Of a DNA stretch of 64,000 bases, positions 27,067 through 35,700 are shown one piece after another (position 1 is the stretch's first letter; the number at the start of each line of letters is the position of its first letter). The stretch covers positions 283,349 through 347,348 of the forward strand of contig DASXUQ010000017.1 in NCBI GenBank assembly GCA_036504735.1, written 5' to 3'. The DNA comes from a bacterium (GTDB lineage Bacteria; Electryoneota; RPQS01). The position numbers and the translations under genes are program-made. The notes below the pieces were generated by a model, which searched no databases, was not told the DNA's origin, and saw only the letters and a program-made list of their open reading frames with translations.

Positions 27067-28092
27067 TTAGCGGGACTTGGTGGAGTCGATCCAGAAATAG
27101 GAGTCCTGACGGATGTGGGCCTGGGCGCTGCCGACGTCGAGGGTAATGGTGAAACCACTGTCGGTAGCCGCGACGCGGGGAAGCGGGGATCCTGCGGGGA
27201 CGGGTGACTGCGTGGCCCAGACCTGATGCCGGTCATAGTACTCTTTCTCGACATAGTAGAGTTCGTGCAGTACGCGGCGCGCGTCGGCGAAGGGATCGGC
27301 ACGCAGGGAATCGGCGCCGGGAGCGCGAGTGGAAAATTGGACAAGGCCCCACATTTCCGGACGGTGCATGTTGATGACGGCTTGCGGCGACCAGACCCAG
27401 TTGTCTTCCGGCTTGCCTTCCACCTTTTTGCAGGCGCCGTTGACGATGGTGGTCAGCCATTCCACGCGGGAGAAATTGATGCGCCACTGCTCGGCAGGCT
27501 GGGGAGGCTTGGCGGTGTGGCTGATCCTCTGAAGCGATGCCCACGGCATGGCGATTTCCACACTCCAGCCGCTGTCGGTGTCTGCGGGATTGTTCAGGGT
27601 GCCGTTTACGAAAACTGCGGTTTTGATGCCGTCGATGTTCCACGAATCGTCGGCGTGACCGTTATCCTTATAGGGTTTGTTCAGAAAAAGATCCCAGCCG
27701 GTGTTCAAGGCATTGATCTCGAATTCACCGTATTCGAAATTGTCGCCGTTGGGGTCCATAAAGACTTCGAAATCATTATCATGAAAGATAACATCGTCGC
27801 GCTTGGCAATCGTGGCCCAGACCTGCGGTTCCTCAAGGGTCGCGGCAATGTAGAAATTCTGATCATCCCACAGCATCTTTGCATGAGTCTGGAAGCGCGG
27901 CGCAGGTTTCTTGCTGCCTTCAATGTCTACAAAGTTGTCGGTCCAAGGAGCGCTCTTCCAGGCGGCGTCATCAAGCTTGCCGTCGATGGTCACCGGGTTT
28001 GTTGCGCGGTAGCAGATGTAGCCTTTGGGCGCTTGGGCGCAGGCGGAGAGGGCCAGGCCGAGCACTACAGCCAGTAACAGGAATGTTCTCAT
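27067..28092 (-). CDS. CBM9-like carbohydrate-binding exported protein
   Basis: 341 residues. Residues 1-18 form a signal peptide ending near ALSACAQA, which could also be a lipoprotein signal (LSAC). The body is a DOMON/CBM9-like beta-sandwich: VTIDGKLDDAAWKSAPWTDN, AKMLWDDQNFYIAATLEEPQ, DNDFEVFMDPNGDNFEYGEF. Stand-alone CBM9-like proteins occur in polysaccharide loci and are thought to hold glycans at the cell surface. No catalytic residues are recognised. Its ATG overlaps the ROK kinase stop by four bases. Confidence 0.88.
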   Translation of the reverse strand: MRTFLLLAVVLGLALSACAQAPKGYICYRATNPVTIDGKLDDAAWKSAPWTDNFVDIEGSKKPAPRFQTHAKMLWDDQNFYIAATLEEPQVWATIAKRDDVIFHDNDFEVFMDPNGDNFEYGEFEINALNTGWDLFLNKPYKDNGHADDSWNIDGIKTAVFVNGTLNNPADTDSGWSVEIAMPWASLQRISHTAKPPQPAEQWRINFSRVEWLTTIVNGACKKVEGKPEDNWVWSPQAVINMHRPEMWGLVQFSTRAPGADSLRADPFADARRVLHELYYVEKEYYDRHQVWATQSPVPAGSPLPRVAATDSGFTITLDVGSAQAHIRQDSYFWIDSTKSR

Positions 28093-29051
28093 GCCTTGTT
28101 CAGTTCCTTGTAGATGAGCGCGGCGGCTCCAAGAATGGCGACGTTGCCATGAGTGAGACCCGAAGGCAGCAGTTTGACCTTGTTCTTGAAGATCGCCAGC
28201 ATGTTCTCTTCCATGTACCTGTGAGTGGGCTTGAAGATGAGGTCGCCTGCCTTGGCCAGTCCGCCGAAGAGGAAGATGGCTTCAGGGCTCAGGTGCGCCA
28301 CGGAATCGGCGAGCTTGAGGCCGAGAATGTAGCCGGTGCGGTCGAAGGCCTGGAGCGCGATGGTATCTCCGCGCTGCGCGGCCTCGGCGACCATCTTGGA
28401 AGTCATGGTATCGAAGGGAATATCGCGCAGCTCGGACGCTTCGCGCGAATTAGCGAGCAGTTCGAAGACAGTGCGTACAATGCCGCCTGCGGAGGCGTAG
28501 GTTTCGAGGCAGCCGTGGCGGCCGCAGCCACAATCGCGGCCTTGCGGATCGAAGATGGTGTGGCCGATCTCTCCGGCAAAACCATCATGACCGTACAGCA
28601 GTTCGCCGTTGACGACGATGCCGCTGCCGACACCCGTGCCGAGCGTGATGACGATGAAGTTGCGCATGTCCTTCGCGCCGCCGAAGAGCATCTCGCCGAT
28701 GGCCGCCGCGTTGGCGTCATTGGTCAGAGCAACCGGAACCGGGTAGAACGTGCGGAACATATCGGCGAGGGGCACAATCCCTTTCCACACCAGATTGGGC
28801 GCATGCTCGATGGTGCCGTGATAGTAGTTGCCGTTAGGCGCGCCAATGCCGATGCCGGTGAGGGCAACGGGCGTTTTGCTTGCGGAGATCATACGGTCGA
28901 TCTCGGTGCGCACAGCCGCTACATACTTATTGACATCCGGATAATCGGTGGTGGACAGATCGGCCTGGGCAAGACACTGGCCATCATGGGCGACGAGACC
29001 GATCTTGGTATTGGTCCCGCCGATGTCCATTCCAACAACGACGTCAGTCAT
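28089..29051 (-). CDS. ROK-family sugar kinase
   Basis: 320 residues with the ROK signatures: phosphate-binding VVGMDIGGTNTKIGLV, GIGAPNGNYYHG, the glycine-rich TLGTGVGSGIVVNGE and the zinc site DCGCGRHGCLETYAS. It phosphorylates an imported hexose such as glucose, mannose, GlcNAc or ManNAc; the exact sugar cannot be read. I chose the ATG at 29051 over that at 29060 because GAGG lies nine bases upstream of the former and abuts the latter. It couples the operon's hydrolases to central metabolism. Confidence 0.92.
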   Translation of the reverse strand: MTDVVVGMDIGGTNTKIGLVAHDGQCLAQADLSTTDYPDVNKYVAAVRTEIDRMISASKTPVALTGIGIGAPNGNYYHGTIEHAPNLVWKGIVPLADMFRTFYPVPVALTNDANAAAIGEMLFGGAKDMRNFIVITLGTGVGSGIVVNGELLYGHDGFAGEIGHTIFDPQGRDCGCGRHGCLETYASAGGIVRTVFELLANSREASELRDIPFDTMTSKMVAEAAQRGDTIALQAFDRTGYILGLKLADSVAHLSPEAIFLFGGLAKAGDLIFKPTHRYMEENMLAIFKNKVKLLPSGLTHGNVAILGAAALIYKELNKA

Positions 29052-29068
29052 AGGGTGCATCCTCAGAG

Positions 29069-29947
29069 TTAGGGGAGAGCGATTTCGGCGATGACGGGGA
29101 GATGATCCGACGGGAAGCGTTCATCGCTTTTGAAATCGGCCAGCGTAGCATGGCGGATGACGCGCACGCCATCGCTGACAAAGACGAAATCAATGCGGTC
29201 ACCGATCAGACCCTTGTGAACGTCAAACCCGCTGAAGGTCTTCAGCGGGCCGTGATGCGGGGACTCACAGATGGTCAAGGCATCGGCCAGATGAATGGCT
29301 TTGCTGCTGTCTTTTGCGGTAAGCGCAGCATAGGGAGCCTCCGTATCGGTGGAATTGAAGTCCCCGGTAACGACGGCGGGCTTGTCCTTGGCAATGTGGC
29401 GGATTTGCCGCAAAAGCAGTTTCGCGCTTTCTTCCCGGGCTGTAACGCCCATGTGGTCGAAATGGGTATTGAAGACAAAAAAGACGCGGCGCGTCTGCTT
29501 GTCCTGCAATTTGGCCCAGGTGACGATGCGATTCAGCGCGGCATCCCAGCCTTTGGAAGGCTTATCGGGAGTGGGAGAGAGCCAGAAGGTGCTGTCCTTC
29601 AGCAAGACAAAGCGAGTGGCATCGTAGAAGATGGCGGAGAATTCACCGGCTTCGGCACCGTCATCGCGCCCCTTGCCGCACCAGCGGAAGCCACGGAGCG
29701 CGGCGGATAGATCGTGCACCTGACTGATCAGGCCTTCCTGAATTCCGAAAACGTCCGGCGCATGATAGCGGACAGTGGAGACCACGAAGTTTTTGCGGTA
29801 TTTCCAGTTGTCGAGGCTGTCCGCGGGGTTGTCGTAGCGGATGTTGTAGGTCATGACGCGCACGGCGGAATCCCGCGCGGAAGCATCAAGCACGATCAGA
29901 AAGCAGAGCGCAACCACGGCGTAAAGGGGGAAGCGGCGCAGGTTCAT
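29069..29947 (-). CDS. Exported endonuclease/exonuclease/phosphatase-family protein
   Basis: 292 residues. The ATG at 29947 begins a signal peptide (MNLRRFPLYAVVALCFLIVL then DASA). The EEP (DNase I-like) fold is clear: VMTYNIRYDNPADSLDNW, FGIQEGLISQ (metal-binding Glu), VFNTHFDHMG (catalytic His-Asp), VVTGDFNSTD and the final FPSDHLPVIAEI. EEP proteins of this exported type are frequent beside GH92 genes in Bacteroidota glycan loci; a phosphodiester on glycans or lipids is a plausible target, but this is inference. It is the first gene of the eight-gene operon, eight bases upstream of the next stop-start gap. Confidence 0.9.
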   Translation of the reverse strand: MNLRRFPLYAVVALCFLIVLDASARDSAVRVMTYNIRYDNPADSLDNWKYRKNFVVSTVRYHAPDVFGIQEGLISQVHDLSAALRGFRWCGKGRDDGAEAGEFSAIFYDATRFVLLKDSTFWLSPTPDKPSKGWDAALNRIVTWAKLQDKQTRRVFFVFNTHFDHMGVTAREESAKLLLRQIRHIAKDKPAVVTGDFNSTDTEAPYAALTAKDSSKAIHLADALTICESPHHGPLKTFSGFDVHKGLIGDRIDFVFVSDGVRVIRHATLADFKSDERFPSDHLPVIAEIALP

Positions 29948-30153
29948 GGCAAGGCCTTTCGAAGGCGGCAATCGAGGTGCGGGGAGGGGAAAACGAAAGC
30001 TGCAATATACGGCGCATTCTCAGCAATGGCAAGGCAAAATGCCCCTCGCCGGAGGAACTCGAGCGGCTTCCACTCTGACAGGCAGGATGTTGGAGTCGGA
30101 GCGGGAAAGGTCCTATCGCTCGAAGGGACAATGGACAGCATCTTGTTTTAGAT

Positions 30154-30178
30154 TGATTATGTTACAGTTAACTAATCA
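30154..30178. promoter_or_regulatory. Candidate operator of the glycan operon
   Basis: TGATTATGTTAC and GTTAACTAATCA read as an imperfect inverted repeat (TGATTA/TAATCA arms with GTTA/TAAC inside), about 200 bases upstream of the first gene. No regulator gene adjoins the operon, so the binding protein is unknown. Confidence 0.3.
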
Positions 30179-30206
30179 AAAATGCCGTTTGCCAAGCTCA
30201 TGAGCA

Positions 30207-30236
30207 GCGAATCCTCCCTTCGCGGGGAGGATTCGC
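30207..30236 (-). terminator. Hairpin after the alpha/beta-hydrolase-like gene
   Basis: A perfect 12-bp stem (GCGAATCCTCCC/GGGAGGATTCGC) with a 6-nt loop starts 24 bases beyond the stop. No T-run. Confidence 0.55.
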
Positions 30237-30260
30237 GCACAGAACGAGTTAAGTAAGGCC

Positions 30261-32465
30261 TCACCGGCGCGCAATAGAGACCGGTTTGGCCACGGTTGCC
30301 GCCGAAGAGAACAGGCCTGCCGGGGCAATGGTGGCTTCCACCCGATAGAACTTTAGCGCGGCTGAGGTGTCGGGGTCGACCCAGAGGGTATCGGCAGTCG
30401 AAGCGAACTGAGAAGGCCACATGTGGAAATCAGTCGACGAGTAAATGCGGTAGGATTGGGCTCCCGGCGCGGGCGTCCAGTTCAGGCGCACAGAACTGCT
30501 GTCGGTGGAAATCACGACCACGGGTGCGGGAAGCGAATCGACGATTTCATTGAGCAGCCACCAGAAGTTCTGCGGTGTAATGGTCACATGGTCCTGATTC
30601 TCCGTGGGAAAATAGAGGGAATCGAAGGGTGTGAGGCTGTAGAGGTCTTGCGCGGTGGAGACGTTGAAGAACGGATCCTGCACATTGACATCGAGCGCGC
30701 TGATGGTGGGGATGAAGCAGTGCGACGAATGCAGGGCTACGATGTCGCCATAGGGTGCCGCGGTGGTGTCCATCTGGTACATGGTATTGCGCTGTCCGCC
30801 GGGCGCGTTGTCCCACGGCCAGGTGGGCTGAACGGTGACGGATTCGGTGGTGTTCATGATGGGGAAGACTCGAATACGGCCGTTGAAGACCTGCTGCGAG
30901 GCGGCGTTGTTCAGCGCCCAGACATTGCCGGTAAGAGTAATAAACAGGCTATTGTATTCATAGCGGATGATCTGTGCACCGGGGCTGAAATCTGTGCCCA
31001 GAGCATTGCCGCTGCCGTTACAGATGGCGACCTTGCGGGGCTGAGTGGGGTAGTTGCCGACCGATGCAAAATCGCTCAGCAGAGTGGCGCGAAGGGGATC
31101 GCTTCCGGCCACATTGGAGGGCGGGCTGGTGAAATGGGCGATGAGCATTTCGCGGGCGGCAGGGGAATTCAGCGCGTCGCGCAAAAAGGCGGCGCTGGAA
31201 GACTGGCCGGCGAAAAAATCCACCCAGTATTGAACGCCCAACGGAATATTGGCGCCACGATTGGGGGAATCGAAATTGATTAAGGTGCGGACACGATGGG
31301 GCCGGGAGTTGGTTTCCATGTCATCCAGCGCAAAGCGGGTGGTAAGCCCGCCCATGCTGGGACCGATCAGCGGGTACGTGCGGGAAGGATCAATGGCCTG
31401 CTGCACCTGCTCAAGCAGGGCTTCGAGCAGATAGGCATTGCCTTCGATGTAGGTGGTGGCATCGGTGTAGTTCAGCACCACGGCATCGTAACCCATCGTG
31501 CGCATGGTCTCGAGGAGGTTTTGCTGGTTCAGCAGGGCATAGAGTTCATCCCAGTTCATGTTGTTGGACAGATCGAAACCTTCCGAAACGACCACGGGGC
31601 GGATCAGGGAATCATGTCCCGCAGCAAGGTAGAGATAGGCTTCACCGGTGGTGTAGTGGCTGTTGTAAGGGATTGCCGCCTGTAAGGTCCACGTGGCCGA
31701 CGGAGAGGGAGCGGTGAGGGTGATCACCTGAAAATTGAACTGGGCTTGCAGCGGCAGATTATCAGTTTGCAGGGCGCGGAGGCGGATGGTCTTGGCGCCC
31801 GTAGTGGAGTAATGGACAAGGACGTCGCCGGAGCGCGGGACAGCGCGGAAGCCCGCGCCATCGTCGAAATCTATCTGCACGGACTTGAGAGGATGAGGAT
31901 CATTGGAAAAATAGAGGGTGTTCAGGTCCATGCGAAAGCGGACCGCAGAGCCACGGTAGGTTTCCGTGTGCAGAGCCGTAGCCGCAAAGGCACGCTGCTC
32001 GGTGAAGGCGGCTTCCTCAATGGAGATGACGCCCTGCTTATCCATATGCAAGGCGCTGTCGGCAGGAATGCCGTCCTTGATGCGATTGTAACGGAAGTTC
32101 AGAATGGCGAGCGGATAGACGTGATCGCGGTTGGCCTGTCGGCCCATGTCGCGGAAGACCGTATGCTCCGGCAGAGTGCTTTCGGTCAGCGAGGCATGAC
32201 GCAATTCGAAGGCTGCCTGGAGCCATTGTTCGAGAGTGACCGCGCGCGACGTGCTTCTGCCGTTCAAGGATTCGATTTTTGAGAGCGGCAAAGCAAGATC
32301 GTAGAGAATGCCGGTGGGAATCGGACTGCGCTCGATGGAGCCGTAGTGCGCGCGCAGATAGCTGTTCAGGCTGGCGGGGAGTTCTTCAGTAGGCAGGGCC
32401 AGCGCAGGGATAGAGCAGGCCGATAAGAGAACGGCAAATACCGCTAACTTTGTTACAATCTTCAC
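30261..32465 (-). CDS. Secreted alpha/beta-hydrolase-like protein with C-terminal FN3 domain
   Basis: 734 residues from a GTG start at 32465 with AAGGA eight bases upstream. A signal peptide covers about 1-23. The middle (about 295-560) looks like a lipase/esterase-type alpha/beta-hydrolase: RPVVVSEGFDLSNNMNWDEL, GYDAVVLNYTDATTYIEGNA and the nucleophile elbow GPSMGGLTTRFAL (GxSxG). A late SSHCFIPT may hold the His. Residues of about 650-715 are an FN3 domain (PAPVVVISTDSSSVRLNWTP). The first 290 residues are not recognised. It has no clear type-A tail, unlike its neighbours. Substrate unknown. Confidence 0.7.
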   Translation of the reverse strand: MKIVTKLAVFAVLLSACSIPALALPTEELPASLNSYLRAHYGSIERSPIPTGILYDLALPLSKIESLNGRSTSRAVTLEQWLQAAFELRHASLTESTLPEHTVFRDMGRQANRDHVYPLAILNFRYNRIKDGIPADSALHMDKQGVISIEEAAFTEQRAFAATALHTETYRGSAVRFRMDLNTLYFSNDPHPLKSVQIDFDDGAGFRAVPRSGDVLVHYSTTGAKTIRLRALQTDNLPLQAQFNFQVITLTAPSPSATWTLQAAIPYNSHYTTGEAYLYLAAGHDSLIRPVVVSEGFDLSNNMNWDELYALLNQQNLLETMRTMGYDAVVLNYTDATTYIEGNAYLLEALLEQVQQAIDPSRTYPLIGPSMGGLTTRFALDDMETNSRPHRVRTLINFDSPNRGANIPLGVQYWVDFFAGQSSSAAFLRDALNSPAAREMLIAHFTSPPSNVAGSDPLRATLLSDFASVGNYPTQPRKVAICNGSGNALGTDFSPGAQIIRYEYNSLFITLTGNVWALNNAASQQVFNGRIRVFPIMNTTESVTVQPTWPWDNAPGGQRNTMYQMDTTAAPYGDIVALHSSHCFIPTISALDVNVQDPFFNVSTAQDLYSLTPFDSLYFPTENQDHVTITPQNFWWLLNEIVDSLPAPVVVISTDSSSVRLNWTPAPGAQSYRIYSSTDFHMWPSQFASTADTLWVDPDTSAALKFYRVEATIAPAGLFSSAATVAKPVSIARR

Positions 32466-32639
32466 GGATAGGGTCCTTTATGAATTTGAATCGATAGTGG
32501 ACGTAATAAAGGCAGAGCCAGCGGCAGAATCAAGCCTTGCGCTAAGATAAAAGATTGCGGTGACGGGCGTGAGTGGCTCTTAGTATATCAACACGCGGAT
32601 GCTGCGAGAGGCACGTGATGCGGTGGCGGTAATGTAGAA

Positions 32640-32666
32640 AGCGGGCTCCCGAATAAGGAGCCCGCT
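32640..32666 (-). terminator. Terminator of the C25-like protease gene
   Basis: A 10-bp stem (AGCGGGCTCC/GGAGCCCGCT) with a 7-nt loop, followed on the minus strand by TTCTACATTA, about 90 bases after the stop. Confidence 0.6.
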
Positions 32667-32753
32667 CTTGTCAGCGTGATACAGGTGAAGTCAGAGGTTT
32701 GTGGCGCGCGAGGTAAGGACACCCCGCGCGGCGGCGGTGTTGAGGGCGCGGCG

Positions 32754-35700
32754 CTATTTCATCAGGAGCATCTTGCGTGTTTCGACGAAATTGCCGGCCT
32801 TGATCTGGTAGAGATACAGGCCGGTGGAGACGTTGCGCGCATCCCATGTAATGGTGTATGAACCCGCATCGCGAGTCTCATCTACAAGAGTTGCGACGAG
32901 CTGTCCCAAGGCGTTAAAGATGCGGAGTCGCACGTGCTGAGCCTGCGGCAGATCGAAGCGGATTTGCGTCGTGGGGTTGAAGGGATTGGGATAGTTTTGC
33001 TGAAGCGCGAACTGCGTGGGGATGCTCTGCGGCGGCTGCGGTTTGACATCCGTGGGCGTATGGCGAACCACGAAGGTGATCGGCAACCGCATCAGCGTAT
33101 CACAAACCGTGCTGCTGATGTGCGCCATTACAGTGTAATTGGCGGTGCGCAAAATGGTGGGATTCAGGTTGACGGTCATCTGCTGTGACTGGCCGCCGCC
33201 GACCGTACCCGTAGCCGGAGACAGCGAGATCCACGAACTGTTGAAGGCGGTTTCGTAGATGCCGATGCGGTCGCCGGCAGAACCGTTGTGGAGAAGCGCG
33301 CCGAACACGACCAGCGAATTGTTCCAGTTCGACGTCACCGTGCAGCCACCGGCTTGATCGCCGGGGAGTCCGGCCAGATCGGTTGCCGTCTCCCGCGTGA
33401 AGGGCTGAACAGGCAACATGCGGGTGACGCGGATTCGCGTGGGGGCCTGGTTGGGATCACGGCTGAAGATGTAGAGCTTGTAGCCGTTGGGATCGTCGGC
33501 GTTCCACGCAAGCCCGGTGATGGACAGGGCACTCGCGCCGTTGTTGGGAACGCGGGCGATCTGCGTGCCGGAGCGGTCGATAGCGTAGATGTCAGAGGAG
33601 TAGTCGGCTACCCAGAACAGATCAAGGCGCGGATCGTAGGCGATGGCGCGGGACGGATTGAGCGGGCTGGGGATGGTGTCCATCACCTCACCCTGGGCAT
33701 TGATGCCGTAAATTGCGCGGCTGTCCGAACCATAGAGCAAGTTCCCGTCCGTGGCCATGTCAAACCAGCCGAGCGGCGTGGTGGACGGCTGGGGGATCGA
33801 TCCTGCCGGAGAGCCATCGCGATTGAAGCGATAGAGCATGCCGTGGCCGTCCATCGCAGCGGCGCCGCTTGCCCACCACTGGTCACGCCAGAATTCACAC
33901 CCCCACAGCAAATGGTCATTCGTGCCGGTAGTCACATCGACCGAGCCCACGGAATCCCACGGGGTGGTGTTCTCGTCTCCGGCGTAGAACAGGCGGGTCG
34001 TGTAGTCAAGCAGACCGTTGCCGTTGTTCACGATGTTGAACGTTGCCTGTATGGCGTCGTCTACGGCGGTGTCCACGACGGCTTCCGTCGAGAGTGTTAT
34101 TTCGGGATGGTGCAGGGAATAGTCTACCACCGTGGTGCTGTCCAGGGAGACCAGCACGTTGGCGACGGTATCGGTGTTGAAGCGGTACTTGCTGGCAATA
34201 AGGCGATAGTTGCCGATCATCACGTTGGTGAGATGATAATGGCCCGTGGCGTCGGTGACTCCCTGGAAGCCATACCGGTCGGTGGCGACGTGGACACCCG
34301 CGAGAGGTTGATTGGTGGCGGCATCGAGCACGTGGCCATCCACCTGGCCGAACAGTACGCGGGCGTCGGTGGTAAACAGGATGGCGCGGCCATCCTGAAT
34401 GGTGGCCATGCTCGGGTTGGTCCAGTCACAATAGGCGATGGGGAGGCCGACCATGCCGCGGGGAGCCTGAATGCCGATGGTGCAGCCGGGCCGCTCATTG
34501 TCCTGAGTGATGTTCAGACTCATGGCGGCGTGATTGTACTGCACGAGAATATGGTTGTTGCCATCCATCGTGGGCCGCGCGACAGAATCGTAGAGAACGA
34601 CTTCAAAGTCCAACCCGACCGCAGGCGAACCGGCGTTGGTGGCCTTCCACTGGATCACATAGCGGCCACTGTCCGGGTCATGGCGCACCCACACACCGAG
34701 GCTCGAACCGGAGGTTACCAGATCATCCCAGTACGGAGCGATCATGGCCTCGGGAGCCTGCATGGCAGGAATCGGATAGTTGCGGGCGATGTCGTACCAC
34801 GCCTGATTGCCAAAGGCGCACCAGCCATTGGAACAGATCGTGAGCGTATCGTAAGTGCGGCCATAGAATTTGACCGGGAAGGGCAGCAGCCGGTAAGTAG
34901 ACCAGACCTGACTGGTACTGGTCTTTTCGCCGGAATCATCGATGTTCAGATTGATGCCCTGATGGCTCGCGAGATCGACGTAGCTGAAAGTCGGGTGCAG
35001 CTCGTAGGAGACATCCGTGTTGTCATAGGCGAAGTAACCTCCGGCATCCGGTCCGCTGGGATCGGTGGTGGTGGCCGTGCCGACGCTGATGACGAACTGC
35101 GTGCTGTCCACAAAACCGTTGTCTCCGGTCAACACCAGCAGCATGGGAGCCTGATGTCCACGGAAAGCCATGGGATTGGCGGAGACCACGAACGGGCTGG
35201 TGAGGTTGGAATCGCGTGCCCCGGCACCGATGGCCCCGTAAGCGGCATCGACGGTGTTCAGCGTGACGAAGGGGCTGAAGGACTGCAGGTGGCCCGTTAC
35301 GCCGGTGAGCGGAACCAGACTGTTATTCTTGACCGTAATCGACAGGTTGCGCGTCGCGCCGGGTCCGAACGCGCCGTCGACAAACTGGCTGCGCTGGAAT
35401 TCGAGGTCTCCGGCAACGCAGCTAAGTTCGAGCACACCCGAACTCTGCGCGGCGTTGCTGGTAATGGTCAACGTCAACTGCACCACGTCGTGATTCGGAG
35501 TAGTGGGTGCCATGTGAATCCGGAACGGCTGCGCGCCGACAACCGAATCACCGGGGGCGATGTCGGCGTAGGTCGTGGTGCCGTTGACCACGGTGACATG
35601 GGGATTGGTGCTGGTCATCGTGGCTGAGATGCCGGTGGCCGTGGCCGTTGTGCCGAAGTTGCGAATGTGAATCGGAAGATCGATGGTCTCGCCCGCGTTC

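Larger units (their letters stand above)
29948..30260. other. Spacer upstream of the glycan operon
   Basis: 313 bases without a gene. It should contain the glycan operon promoter on the minus strand, most plausibly in the AT-rich part at 30140-30190, and the transcription end of the gene to the right. Confidence 0.6.

Noticed and set aside
20777-27207. Two long plus-strand frames (20777-22825 and 25135-27207) inside the glycan operon
   Set aside because: Both are antisense shadows of the symporter, GH92 and FHS genes, with Asp/His/Gly-rich products.
33288-35627. A 779-codon plus-strand open frame opposite the C25-like gene
   Set aside because: The opposite strand encodes recognisable domains throughout; this frame has no family likeness and no ribosome site.
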